From: an uncultured Burkholderiales bacterium | GTDB taxonomy: Bacteria; Pseudomonadota; Gammaproteobacteria; Burkholderiales; Burkholderiaceae_C | Reading direction: 5' to 3' | NCBI GenBank assembly: GCA_903887655.1 | Contig: CAISQQ010000107.1 | Coordinates: 1 to 17,700, forward strand | DNA length: 17,700 nucleotides | Shown: positions 6,376-14,129 of the stretch, piece after piece | Position numbering within the stretch: position 1 is the stretch's first letter | Layout of the letters: every line of letters begins with the position of its first letter | Notes under the pieces: model-generated | What the model saw: the letters and a program-made list of their open reading frames with translations, nothing else | What the model was told of the DNA's origin: nothing | Databases searched by the model: none | Translations under genes and position numbers: made by a program

Positions 6376-7422
6376 TCAACCCCAGTTTTCATAAACACCC
6401 AGTTTGCGGTGCAAAGGAGACTCATCGGTCATGAACACAAAGCAGGCTTGCTCAGCGCTCAAATTTTTAAGCGTTACAGCGCCGTATCCTGGTACGCAAG
6501 CCGTGTCGGCGTCTTTTAAAACAAAGACCTTGTCTTCAAACCTCAACTCCATGCCTTGGCCCTCAATCACGTGAAACACACATGCAGGAGAGCGCGCGGG
6601 CATGCGCAGCGTTTGGCCTGGGCGTAGCATCAACGCGTAATAGCCCAAAATATTTTCCGCATCGTGGCCGTTCAAAGCATTGATGTAGGTCACTTGAACG
6701 CACTCCACCTGAGCTGCATCATTGGCCAAGTTGATCAAAGCGGCTTTGACATCTGTCCATGCAAACCGAAGTATCGGATAGGCTTTGTCAGAGCGACTGA
6801 AAAATGGTGTGGGAATCACCCCAGCACGACTGTACTGCGCTTCACCGTGGCCTGGCGTGAGTTCTTGCTGTGTGCCGTTGACGTGGTAGGACGCTTCCAT
6901 GTAATAAACCATGGGCAAGTCCAACACATCAAGCCAAATGACCGGTTGATCACCGTCATGGCCGTGCTCATGCCACAAACCAGTGGGCGTCAAGATCAAG
7001 TCGCCTCGACTCATCGGGCACTTCTCGCCTTGCACCGTGGTGTAGGCACCTTCTCCCTCGACAATCATTCGCACCGCATTGGGAGTATGGCGGTGGGGAG
7101 GGGCCAGCTCGCCGGGCAACAAGAGTTGCATGCCCAAATAGATCGCCGCACTGGCTTGCATCTTTTGCAGGCCGTGTCCTGGGTTGGCCAAGACCAACAC
7201 GCGTCGCTCAGCCTTCTCAATGGGCGTGAGCTCACCGGCTTGGATGAGCAAAGGTCGAATATCTTGATAAGCCCAAGCCGTGGCCTGGGTCAAAGGCCTG
7301 GGTTTGGTGGGCGGCAAGACGCCTCTTAAGCTGGGCCAGAGTGGCACCAGGTTGTGCGCGGTCAAGTCTTGCACATACGATTGAGGCAAATCTTCCAATT
7401 TGGCCAGTTCTACATCTTCCAT
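6376..7422 (-). CDS. Gentisate/salicylate 1,2-dioxygenase-type bicupin
   Basis: The start is the ATG at 7422, not the upstream ATG at 7491, because AAAGGAG lies 7 bases before it; this gives 348 residues. The N-terminal cupin has H110-R-H112 in APPHRHTPNAVRMIVEGEGAY and H151 in GLWHEHGHDG. These would bind Fe(II), and the 41-residue spacing between H110 and H151 equals that I recall for salicylate 1,2-dioxygenase (H119/H160). R118 lies where that enzyme's carboxylate-binding Arg is expected, and H153 also matches. The C-terminal cupin (about 260-340) looks degenerate and structural, as in the family. The enzyme opens gentisate between C1 and C2 to maleylpyruvate. Related members cleave salicylate or 1-hydroxy-2-naphthoate, and I cannot tell which applies. 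It lies 73 bases after the flavin monooxygenase, very likely in one operon. Confidence 0.85.
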   Translation of the reverse strand: MEDVELAKLEDLPQSYVQDLTAHNLVPLWPSLRGVLPPTKPRPLTQATAWAYQDIRPLLIQAGELTPIEKAERRVLVLANPGHGLQKMQASAAIYLGMQLLLPGELAPPHRHTPNAVRMIVEGEGAYTTVQGEKCPMSRGDLILTPTGLWHEHGHDGDQPVIWLDVLDLPMVYYMEASYHVNGTQQELTPGHGEAQYSRAGVIPTPFFSRSDKAYPILRFAWTDVKAALINLANDAAQVECVQVTYINALNGHDAENILGYYALMLRPGQTLRMPARSPACVFHVIEGQGMELRFEDKVFVLKDADTACVPGYGAVTLKNLSAEQACFVFMTDESPLHRKLGVYENWG

Positions 7423-7429
7423 GTCTAGA

Positions 7430-7436
7430 CTCCTTT
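7430..7436 (-). promoter_or_regulatory. Ribosome binding site that fixes the cupin dioxygenase start
   Basis: On the minus strand AAAGGAG stands 7 bases before the ATG at 7422. It is one of the two best Shine-Dalgarno matches in the window and makes the 7422 start far more likely than the in-frame ATG at 7491, which lies just past the stop of the preceding gene. Confidence 0.85.
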
Positions 7437-7495
7437 GTTGATCTTGTTGTTGAATTGACCCGAGGCTTGCATAAACCACACGCACACACAAAAAA

Positions 7496-8716
7496 TCAGC
7501 CGGTCATTTGTGCTTGAACCCCAGACAGGCAATTGTCAAGCTTCCAACCGTACAACCATTCGAGCGCATCGTAAAACCGCTCCGTGCTGCGACCTCGCCA
7601 CATATCATTTCTCACCAAACGCTCGACACCGCTCGCGTGGTAAATTTTACCCATTTGACGCGATGACAGCACAATCCTTGCCGTCCTTGCAACCCGAGCT
7701 TGTTGGTACAGATCAAAAGCTCTCACCCAGTCATGATCGCCAACACGCAAGCACTCAGCAAGCGTTACCGCGTCCTCCATGGCCATGCAAGCGCCTTGGG
7801 CCATGTACTGCGTGGTGGGGTGAGCAGCGTCGCCAAGCAGCGTGCAGCGCCCAAAACTCCACTGAGCAATTGGGTCCCGATCGGCTGTGGCCCAGCGACG
7901 CCAGCTCTTGGGCAGGTCAATGAGTTGACGTGCCTCGGGACACACCCCATCAAAATAACTTTGCACCTCGGCTTGAGAGCCCTCGGTCACCCCCCACTCT
8001 TCCGTTTGTCTGGAGTGAAAGGTCACGACCACGTTGTATTGCTCGCCACCTTTGAGTGGGTAATGCACCAAGTGACAATTGGGGCCCACCCAAAGCGCCG
8101 CAGCATTCCACTGCAAGTCGCTGGGAAACTCCTCGACAGGCACGACGGCGCGGTAGACCACATGACCCGTGACTCGGTGAGGGTCTCCCACAAAATGCTC
8201 ACGCACCACCGACTTCACACCATCGGCACCAATCAAAGCTTGGCCCTCAAAGGATCGGTTGTGTTGATCGTAGACACGCACCCCCTGGTCAGTGGTCTCG
8301 ATGCGCTCAATGCGGGTCGAGATGAGAAAATCTACGAGCCCACTCTCCTCGGCCGCCTCAAGCAAAGACTGGTGCATATCGGCTCGGTGAATGACGGCAT
8401 AGGGGTTGTCAAAGCGATCACGAAACGCCTGTGCCGTTGGGATTTTGACAACGACTTGGCCATCGACTGCATCTTGCATGATCAAGTCATCGGTATAGAC
8501 CGCGCGGCTTCTTGCACGCTCACCCAGTCCGAGCGCATCAAAGGCAGCAAAGGCATTGGGGCCGAGTTGAATGCCAGCGCCAATTTCTCCCAGCTGTGGG
8601 GCTTGCTCGAGAACGGTGGAGGCAACGCCTTGCTTCGATAACGCCAGGGCCGCGGCCAATCCACCGATACCCCCTCCAACGATCAAAACACGGGCCGATT
8701 GCGACAATGGGGACAT
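7496..8716 (-). CDS. FAD-dependent hydroxybenzoate monooxygenase (3-hydroxybenzoate 6-hydroxylase-like)
   Basis: From the ATG at 8716 (MSPLSQSARVLIVGGG) the protein has 406 residues. Class A flavoprotein hydroxylase motifs are all present: the dinucleotide fold GGGIGG (14-19), the DG motif with D165 in GADGVKS, and the FAD-ribityl motif with D296 in LLGDAAHPTTQYMAQGA. The C-terminal pattern (RLVRNDMW ... WLYGWKLD) is close to what I recall from 3-hydroxybenzoate 6-hydroxylases, which make gentisate from 3-hydroxybenzoate with NADH and O2. Salicylate 1-hydroxylase is the main alternative. The next gene is a gentisate-dioxygenase-type cupin, which favours the gentisate reading. An in-frame earlier start at 8767 would add 17 residues without a ribosome site. 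The gene is divergent from marR, so the MarR protein may also control it. Confidence 0.87.
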   Translation of the reverse strand: MSPLSQSARVLIVGGGIGGLAAALALSKQGVASTVLEQAPQLGEIGAGIQLGPNAFAAFDALGLGERARSRAVYTDDLIMQDAVDGQVVVKIPTAQAFRDRFDNPYAVIHRADMHQSLLEAAEESGLVDFLISTRIERIETTDQGVRVYDQHNRSFEGQALIGADGVKSVVREHFVGDPHRVTGHVVYRAVVPVEEFPSDLQWNAAALWVGPNCHLVHYPLKGGEQYNVVVTFHSRQTEEWGVTEGSQAEVQSYFDGVCPEARQLIDLPKSWRRWATADRDPIAQWSFGRCTLLGDAAHPTTQYMAQGACMAMEDAVTLAECLRVGDHDWVRAFDLYQQARVARTARIVLSSRQMGKIYHASGVERLVRNDMWRGRSTERFYDALEWLYGWKLDNCLSGVQAQMTG

Positions 8717-8992
8717 GATCGAAAAAACCTTTTTTGCTCTAAAACACAAGACCATCGGCGCGGACACGAAGACCCAAGGGCTCTTTGCAGGCCGTGAGTC
8801 CCCAGTATAAGCGCCACCTCTGCTGTGAACCCCATCGAAGGGCAGCGGCTTTGGCGGTGAGCGGGTCTGTTTTTCATGTTTGAATCCACATTGGGCACAT
8901 CCAACCCCCTAAAATAAGTATTAACCCTGATCTTTCTACAGGCTTTCAGGCGGTCCTCGGCATTTAGTTGCTTAGGCAACTAAAATTGAATC
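8717..8992. promoter_or_regulatory. Divergent promoter region, flavin monooxygenase operon / marR-efflux operon
   Basis: This 276-base region separates two outward-facing operons. It contains a perfect MarR-type palindrome at 8963-8984 next to marR. On the minus strand a TATACT box lies at 8809-8804, with TTCACA 14 bases upstream, a short and doubtful promoter for the monooxygenase gene. The stretch 8903-8924 is A/T-rich. No coding sequence, small RNA or riboswitch pattern was recognised. Confidence 0.5.
8963..8984. promoter_or_regulatory. MarR-type operator overlapping the marR promoter
   Basis: The two arms TTTAGTTGC and GCAACTAAA are perfect 9-base inverted repeats around the spacer TTAG. 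The core TTGC-N4-GCAA is the kind of site bound by MarR/EmrR-family dimers. The palindrome ends 8 bases before the marR ATG. TAAAAT at 8981-8986 overlaps its right arm and could be a -10 box. Autorepression of marR and the efflux genes is the natural inference. Confidence 0.75.
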
Positions 8993-9577
8993 ATGTCCAT
9001 TCATGACCTGCCCGCATTAGGGGATTTCTACCAAAGCGAGACCTACACCCAAGCGTTTTGCGTGGGTCGGCTCATTCGAAAGGTGTTCAATTCGATCTTG
9101 CGCCAAGCCGATGATGAACTCGCGCCATTTGGCTTGACCTACGCCCAGTGGTTTCCGCTGTTTCGTCTGACCCAATCGAGCTCGTGCACGGTGTTGGGTT
9201 TGGCCAAAGAAATTGAGGTCAATCCTGGGGCCTTGACCCGATCCTTGGATCGACTGGAAAAAAAAGGCCTCATCCTTCGCGAGCGCAATCCACTCGACAA
9301 GCGCGTGGTCCAGCTCACCTTGACCCCTCAGGGCAAAGAGATCGCCGCGCGCGTGCCCCAGGTTTTGAGTGGCGTGATGAACCGCCATTTGAGTGCACTG
9401 GGCCCCCAAGCGAGCCAAGTCCTCATCGATTCACTGCAACAAATGCTGATCTCGGGAGAGGGAGCGATTTGTCCTCATGCGCCCCAAGATATCTTGCCTC
9501 AGACACGGGCATCGAATAGCCCCCAAGCTCAGCCACTGGCACGCCAGCCCCACCCATCTTCAATCATCACACCATGA
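8993..9577 (+). CDS. MarR-family transcriptional regulator
   Basis: The protein has 194 residues. The winged helix-turn-helix is clear: LTYAQWFPLFRL (48-59), the recognition region LAKEIEVNPGALTRSLDRLEKKGLI (70-94), and the wing with the family's D-x-R-like motif DKR (102-104), followed by QLTLTPQGKEI. Long N- and C-terminal helices for dimerisation flank it. It differs from ordinary 140-160 residue MarR proteins by a Pro/Gln/Ser-rich tail of about 40 residues from about 155. The stop overlaps the NodT-lipoprotein start as ATGA, so the genes are translationally coupled. A perfect palindrome 8 bases before its ATG is the likely operator. MarR proteins often release DNA on binding salicylate-like acids, which would suit the neighbourhood, but no ligand is shown by sequence. 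Confidence 0.93.
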   Translation: MSIHDLPALGDFYQSETYTQAFCVGRLIRKVFNSILRQADDELAPFGLTYAQWFPLFRLTQSSSCTVLGLAKEIEVNPGALTRSLDRLEKKGLILRERNPLDKRVVQLTLTPQGKEIAARVPQVLSGVMNRHLSALGPQASQVLIDSLQQMLISGEGAICPHAPQDILPQTRASNSPQAQPLARQPHPSSIITP

Positions 9578-11094
9578 CACCCCAACGCCACTTCCCCCAG
9601 CTCGACAGGCTTGCTGTCTTTGGCCCTTCAATTGGGGCTTGCTTGTCCCTGAGCGCAGCCCTCCTATTGAGCGCTTGTGCCGAGCGAGGTGTTGACTCCC
9701 CCGCCTTGGCCCAACTCGACACGCGTGCATGGACCAGCCCCAACAATGGGCTGCAAGAGCGTCTGCAGTCGGTCTTGTCAACGAAAAAGTCTGCCGCCAA
9801 CGCAGAGCTCAACCCCTCCAATTGGTGGGCGTTACTGGGAAACGCAGATCTCTCTGCCTTGGTGGCCCAAGCCCTGGCAAATAACCCCAGCTTGAGCTTG
9901 GCCAAAACTCGCATTGAAAAAGCCCAGTCCTTGGCCGGGCTGAGCCGATCAGCCACGCTGGCTCAGGGCGAAGTGGGGCTAGATCTATCGCGTCAGCTTT
10001 ATTCCAAAACAGGCATCTTCCCCCCACCCATTGGCGGCAACACCATCAACATGGGGAACTTGCAAGCCAACTTGAACTGGAATCCTGATTTGATGGGTTC
10101 GCGTGCTGCACTGTTGAGTGCCGCCATTGGCGAGGTCAAGGCCCAAGAAGCCCAAAGTCACTATGCTCAATTGCAATTGGCCACCCAAGTCGCGCTCACC
10201 TTCGTCAACTTGGCCTCCTGGGTTGACCAATTGGAGTATGCAAGCCAACAACGCCAACTGCAAATCGACACGATCAATCTCTTACAAGAACGCGTCGAGC
10301 GCGGGCTTGACAACCGCATCGAGCTCACTCAGGCCCAGTCCGAACTGAAAGAACGGGACTCTTTACTCAATGACCTGGAGCAACAAGTGCGCACCAACCA
10401 GCATCAGCTGGCGGTCTTGACCGCTCAAAACCCCCTTGACCTTGAGAAGCTGACCCCCCGTCTAGACTCCCTCGCCCTTCCCCAGTGGCCCAGTCCTCCG
10501 GGGCTGAACTTGCTCACGCAAAGAGCCGATTTGCGTGCTGCACAGTGGCGAGTTCAAGCGGCCTTGGGGCAAGTGGAATCGGCTCAATTGAATTTTTATC
10601 CCAATGTCAATCTCGGACTTTTTGCCGGTTACAACACCATCAATTTGAATCAATTGCTCCAGGGCCAAAGCCTTCAATACGGTCTGGCACCGAGCGTGAG
10701 TTTGCCCATCTTTGATGGGGGCCGCTTGCGCTCCCAACTGTTTGGCAAAGAAAGCGAAAGAGACAGTGCCATTGCGCAGTACAACGAGACCTTGCTCCAA
10801 GCCGTCAAAGAGTGCGCCAACGCCTTGAGTGAACTCCAAAGTATTGAGCCTCAATGGATTCAAAACACCGACGCATTGGCCTTGGCACGCAAAGCCCAAA
10901 ACTTGGCCAGCGAGCGCAGCCAACAAGGGCTGAGCAATTTGCAACCTGTCTTGAACGCCAAGCGAGTGAGCCTGAACAAAGCCCAAGCCTTGGTCTCGTT
11001 GAGGGCCAAACTGTTGAGCGCCCATGTGGCCCTCTTTAACGCACTCGGTGGAGGCTACAGCGAAGCGAATGCCTTGGCATCCGCTGCCCATTGA
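9574..11094 (+). CDS. NodT-family outer membrane efflux lipoprotein
   Basis: This 506-residue protein has a lipoprotein signal: a hydrophobic stretch, then lipobox LLSAC with C35 as the lipidated residue. The body is an outer-membrane-factor repeat pair: LSALVAQALANNPSLSLAKTRIEKAQ (about 90-115), coiled-coil-rich segments around 180-290, and the second repeat with LLTQRADLRAAQWRVQAALGQVESAQLNFYPNVNLGLFAGY and FDGGRLRSQLF. It would form the TolC-like trimeric channel that carries substrate across the outer membrane for the EmrA/EmrB-like pair encoded next. It begins inside the marR stop codon (ATGA) and is followed 55 bases later by the adaptor gene. The order outer-membrane factor, adaptor, MFS pump is common for such tripartite pumps in Burkholderiales. 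Confidence 0.93.
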   Translation: MTPQRHFPQLDRLAVFGPSIGACLSLSAALLLSACAERGVDSPALAQLDTRAWTSPNNGLQERLQSVLSTKKSAANAELNPSNWWALLGNADLSALVAQALANNPSLSLAKTRIEKAQSLAGLSRSATLAQGEVGLDLSRQLYSKTGIFPPPIGGNTINMGNLQANLNWNPDLMGSRAALLSAAIGEVKAQEAQSHYAQLQLATQVALTFVNLASWVDQLEYASQQRQLQIDTINLLQERVERGLDNRIELTQAQSELKERDSLLNDLEQQVRTNQHQLAVLTAQNPLDLEKLTPRLDSLALPQWPSPPGLNLLTQRADLRAAQWRVQAALGQVESAQLNFYPNVNLGLFAGYNTINLNQLLQGQSLQYGLAPSVSLPIFDGGRLRSQLFGKESERDSAIAQYNETLLQAVKECANALSELQSIEPQWIQNTDALALARKAQNLASERSQQGLSNLQPVLNAKRVSLNKAQALVSLRAKLLSAHVALFNALGGGYSEANALASAAH

Positions 11095-11149
11095 CACAGA
11101 CCGCCCGCCCCCCTCAAGACCATTCGATTATCAAAAAGCACCCCAGACC

Positions 11150-12340
11150 ATGAACGCATCCAACAACGAAACCCCCGCCAACAATCGCCGCTTAGGCCTG
11201 ACCGTCGTGGCCTGTACCGTCCTTCTCGTGGCCTTGGGCTACGGTACTTGGCACTGGTTCACTGGCAGACACCAAGAGAACACGGACAACGCCTATGTAG
11301 CGGGCAATGTGGTTCAAATCACGCCGCAAATCCCCGGTACCGTGACCTCCATTCAAGCCGACGAGGCTGACATGGTCAAGGCCGGACAAGTTCTGTTCAA
11401 AATGGACCCCCTGGATGCGCGACTGACCTTGGAGCAAGCCCAAGAGCAACTCGGGCAAACCGTGCGGGAAGTCAAAACCATGTTTGACAACAACCTGACT
11501 TTGGCGCAACAAATCAAAGTGCGCGAAGCCGACGTTGCCAAAGCACAATACGAGCTCACCAAAGCGCAAGGGGATTTGTTGCGGCGCAGCCCCCTGAGCA
11601 AAAGCGGCAGTGTGGGTCAAGAAGAACTCGAGCACGCCAGTGAGCAAGCGCTGGTGGCCAAAAACAATGTGGAGCAAGCCCTGGCGGCCTTGGAAGTGGC
11701 CAAGCGACAATTGAGTGCAAGTCTCTCGCAAACCAAAGGCACCTCCATTGCCGAGCATCCGAGCGTCAAGCGCGCTGCCAGCAAAGTGCGCGAGGCCTTC
11801 CTTGCAGTCCACCGCACCGACATCGTCTCGCCCATCGACGCCCATGTGGCCAAGCGATTTGTTCAGCTCGGCCAGCGCGTATCCGCGGGATCGGCGTTGA
11901 TGACCTTGGTGAGTCTGGATCAATTGTGGGTGGACGCCAACTTTAAAGAAGCTCAGCTTAAAAACATCCGCTTAGGGCAAAACGTCACCTTGGATTCTGA
12001 CCTCTATGGCTCAAAAGTGACTTACCACGGAAAAGTGGCTGCGTTGGGCTCGGGCACCGGTGGGGCTTTTGCGCTTTTACCCGCACAAAACGCCACTGGC
12101 AACTGGATCAAAGTGGTGCAGCGCGTGCCTGTTCGCATCTCCTTGGATCCACAAGAGCTCAAAATCAACCCACTTCGAATTGGCTTGTCCATGGAGGTGA
12201 GCGTGGACACGAGCAACCAAACCGGTGCACTGCTGGCCACCCAACCGCGCGCTCAAGCGCTCTCATCGACCCAAGCTTTTGAGACCGATGAAGCCCAAGC
12301 CCAGGCTCTGGTCAAACGCATCATCCATGACAATTTATAA
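11150..12340 (+). CDS. emrA: EmrA-like membrane fusion protein (HlyD family)
   Basis: The start is the ATG at 11150 (MNASNNETPANNRR). The frame is open further upstream, but that would overlap the preceding gene and spoil the N-terminus. The protein has 396 residues, with one inner-membrane anchor at about 15-33. The barrel-sandwich/lipoyl half-motif follows (TDNAYVAGNVVQITPQIPGTV), then a long alpha-helical hairpin (about 95-205) rich in Lys, Gln and Ala. The second half-motif has IVSPIDAHVAKRFVQLGQRVSAGSALMTLV. A beta-barrel region includes WVDANFKEAQLKNIRLGQ and RVPVRISLD. This is a canonical EmrA profile: the adaptor bridging an EmrB-type pump and the outer-membrane channel. It lies 55 bases after the NodT gene and 68 before the pump gene. 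Confidence 0.93.
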   Translation: MNASNNETPANNRRLGLTVVACTVLLVALGYGTWHWFTGRHQENTDNAYVAGNVVQITPQIPGTVTSIQADEADMVKAGQVLFKMDPLDARLTLEQAQEQLGQTVREVKTMFDNNLTLAQQIKVREADVAKAQYELTKAQGDLLRRSPLSKSGSVGQEELEHASEQALVAKNNVEQALAALEVAKRQLSASLSQTKGTSIAEHPSVKRAASKVREAFLAVHRTDIVSPIDAHVAKRFVQLGQRVSAGSALMTLVSLDQLWVDANFKEAQLKNIRLGQNVTLDSDLYGSKVTYHGKVAALGSGTGGAFALLPAQNATGNWIKVVQRVPVRISLDPQELKINPLRIGLSMEVSVDTSNQTGALLATQPRAQALSSTQAFETDEAQAQALVKRIIHDNL

Positions 12341-12408
12341 AGATCAGATGTTGTCTGCCAGATGCCCCTCTTTCAACTCCCGGCCCTTGAGCCCAAGGTT
12401 TGACGCCC

Positions 12409-14037
12409 ATGAGTGACAACGCAACCCCATCAGGCTCACCAGCAGCCCATGCCTACACACCGCCCGAGCCACTCAAGGGCTTGGCCTTGGTGCTGGGGAC
12501 TTTGTGCCTGTCCTTGGCCACCTTCATGAATGTGCTCGACTCCTCGATTGCCAACGTCTCCATACCGGGTATTTCAGGCGACTTGGGCGTGAGCCCAAGC
12601 CAAGGCACGTGGGTGATCACCAGCTTTGGGGTGGCCAATGCCATCTCCGTGCCACTCACTGGCTGGCTCACGCAACGATTTGGTGCGGTGAGGCTCTTTA
12701 ACTTGAGCATCGTGCTCTTTGTGGTGGCCAGTATTTTGTGCGGCTTGGCGCCTTCGATTGAATGGTTGGTGGCTTTCCGAGTCTTGCAAGGCTTGGTGGC
12801 AGGCCCCATGATTCCGCTGTCTCAAACCTTGCTCATGTCAAGCTATCCCAAATCCAGAGCAGGAACGGCGCTGGCGCTTTGGGGCATGACCACATTGGTC
12901 GCGCCCGTGGTGGGCCCACTGCTGGGGGGATGGATCACGGATAATTTTTCCTGGCCTTGGATTTTTTACATCAATGCCCCTGTGGGTGTCGTGGCGGCAT
13001 TGCTCACCTGGGTCATCTACAAAAAGCGTGAAACCCCCATTCGCAAGCTCCCCATTGACTCGATCGGACTTGCCCTCTTGGTCTTGTGGGTGGGCAGTTT
13101 GCAGTTGATGCTTGACAAAGGCAAGGAGCTCGATTGGTTTGCCTCGAGCACCATCGTGGTCTTGGCCGTGGTGGCAGCCATCAGCTTTGCTGTTTTTTTG
13201 GTCTGGGAATTCACCGACGATCACCCGGTCGTGGATTTGCGCCTCTTTTTGGGCAAAAATTTCTTTTTTGGCTGCCTCTCGCTGTCCTTGGCCTATGGCA
13301 TCTTCTTTGGCAACAATGTGATTTTGCCCTTATGGCTTCAGCAATGGATGGGATACACCGCGACTTCAGCAGGCATTGCCTTGGCCCCAGTGGGCGCCTT
13401 GGCCATCCTCTTGACACCCCTGGTGGGTAAAAAGCTCAATGTCTGGGACCCCAGGCTCATGGCCACAGGTGCCTTTTTGTTTTTTTCCGTGGTGCTTTGG
13501 ATGCGAGCCTCTTTCACCACAGAGACGGATTTGGGCTACATCTTGATCCCCACCATTTTGCAAGGCGCAGCCCTCGCCTTTTTCTTCATTCCTCTGACCA
13601 CGGTGTCGCTCGCTGGGTTGGGGCCAGAGCGCATCCCTGCAGCAGCGGGTTTGTCCAACTTTGTCAGGATCACCGCCGGCGCCATGGGGACGTCCATTGC
13701 CACCACCATTTGGGACCAGCGCGCCTCCTTGCACCACGCGCATTTCACCGAGCCCTTGATACAAGATCAAGGCGCCTTTGGCGCTTTTATTGCCGGCATG
13801 AACCAAGCAGGTTTGAGCACCGAGCAAGCCTGGGTGCAAATCAACCGCATGATCGATCAGCAAGCCTTCACCCGTGCAGCCGATGATATTTTTTATGCCT
13901 CGGGCTGGTTTTTCATCGCCTTGATTGCCATCATTTGGATTCCAGACCGACCCGCCAAGTACAAACCAGCGGGGCCAGCCAGTTCAACCAGCAGCGACAC
14001 CTCCAATGGGAGTGCTGCTGCCAGTGCTGCCCATTGA
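12409..14037 (+). CDS. emrB: EmrB-like MFS efflux transporter (DHA2, 14 TM)
   Basis: From the ATG at 12409 the protein has 542 residues. A TTG three codons earlier (12400) is possible but unnecessary. Strong hydrophobic segments along the whole length fit the 14-helix DHA2 drug:H+ antiporter family. Landmarks are MNVLDSSIANVSIPGISGDL in the first helix (the D in helix 1 is typical), a motif-A-like GWLTQRFGAVRLF, and the antiporter motif C region VVGPLLGGWITDNFSWPWIFYINAPVG. The C-terminus is a Ser/Ala/Thr-rich hydrophilic tail of about 24 residues. It should expel an aromatic acid or hydrophobic drug through the EmrA-NodT conduit. It ends the marR operon. The downstream gap has no convincing terminator, only a short TGGGG/CCCCA repeat. 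Confidence 0.93.
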   Translation: MSDNATPSGSPAAHAYTPPEPLKGLALVLGTLCLSLATFMNVLDSSIANVSIPGISGDLGVSPSQGTWVITSFGVANAISVPLTGWLTQRFGAVRLFNLSIVLFVVASILCGLAPSIEWLVAFRVLQGLVAGPMIPLSQTLLMSSYPKSRAGTALALWGMTTLVAPVVGPLLGGWITDNFSWPWIFYINAPVGVVAALLTWVIYKKRETPIRKLPIDSIGLALLVLWVGSLQLMLDKGKELDWFASSTIVVLAVVAAISFAVFLVWEFTDDHPVVDLRLFLGKNFFFGCLSLSLAYGIFFGNNVILPLWLQQWMGYTATSAGIALAPVGALAILLTPLVGKKLNVWDPRLMATGAFLFFSVVLWMRASFTTETDLGYILIPTILQGAALAFFFIPLTTVSLAGLGPERIPAAAGLSNFVRITAGAMGTSIATTIWDQRASLHHAHFTEPLIQDQGAFGAFIAGMNQAGLSTEQAWVQINRMIDQQAFTRAADDIFYASGWFFIALIAIIWIPDRPAKYKPAGPASSTSSDTSNGSAAASAAH

Positions 14038-14129
14038 GGCCACTTAGAAACCGCACGCGAGGCCCCCCCCCCGCAAGATCGAGTGGGGCGTTGGACCCCA
14101 AAGTCACCCTGGAGCGACTCCCGATTGCG
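14038..14129. other. Convergent intergenic gap with a run of ten C
   Basis: This 92-base gap lies between the 3' ends of the pump gene (plus) and the peroxiredoxin gene (minus). It has a homopolymer of ten C at 14063-14072 and a weak TGGGG/CCCCA inverted repeat at 14084-14100. I see no strong terminator and no gene. Confidence 0.5.

Noticed and set aside
7700..8641. 313-codon plus-strand open frame opposite the flavin monooxygenase gene
   Set aside because: It lies wholly antisense to a gene with complete FAD motifs, and its product shows no recognisable domain; it is a shadow frame.
8722..8735. AAAAAA-CC-TTTTTT symmetry before the flavin monooxygenase gene
   Set aside because: It is a pure A/T arm pair with a 2-base loop; too weak to act as a terminator, and sits in the 5' leader of that gene.
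11192..11923. 243-codon minus-strand open frame opposite emrA
   Set aside because: It is antisense to a canonical adaptor gene and its product has no family motif; such long shadow frames are common at this GC content.
12562..12572. ATACC-G-GGTAT palindrome resembling part of the oxygenase operator
   Set aside because: It lies inside the emrB coding region, differs in sequence and spacing from the 3327 site, and fits ordinary codons.
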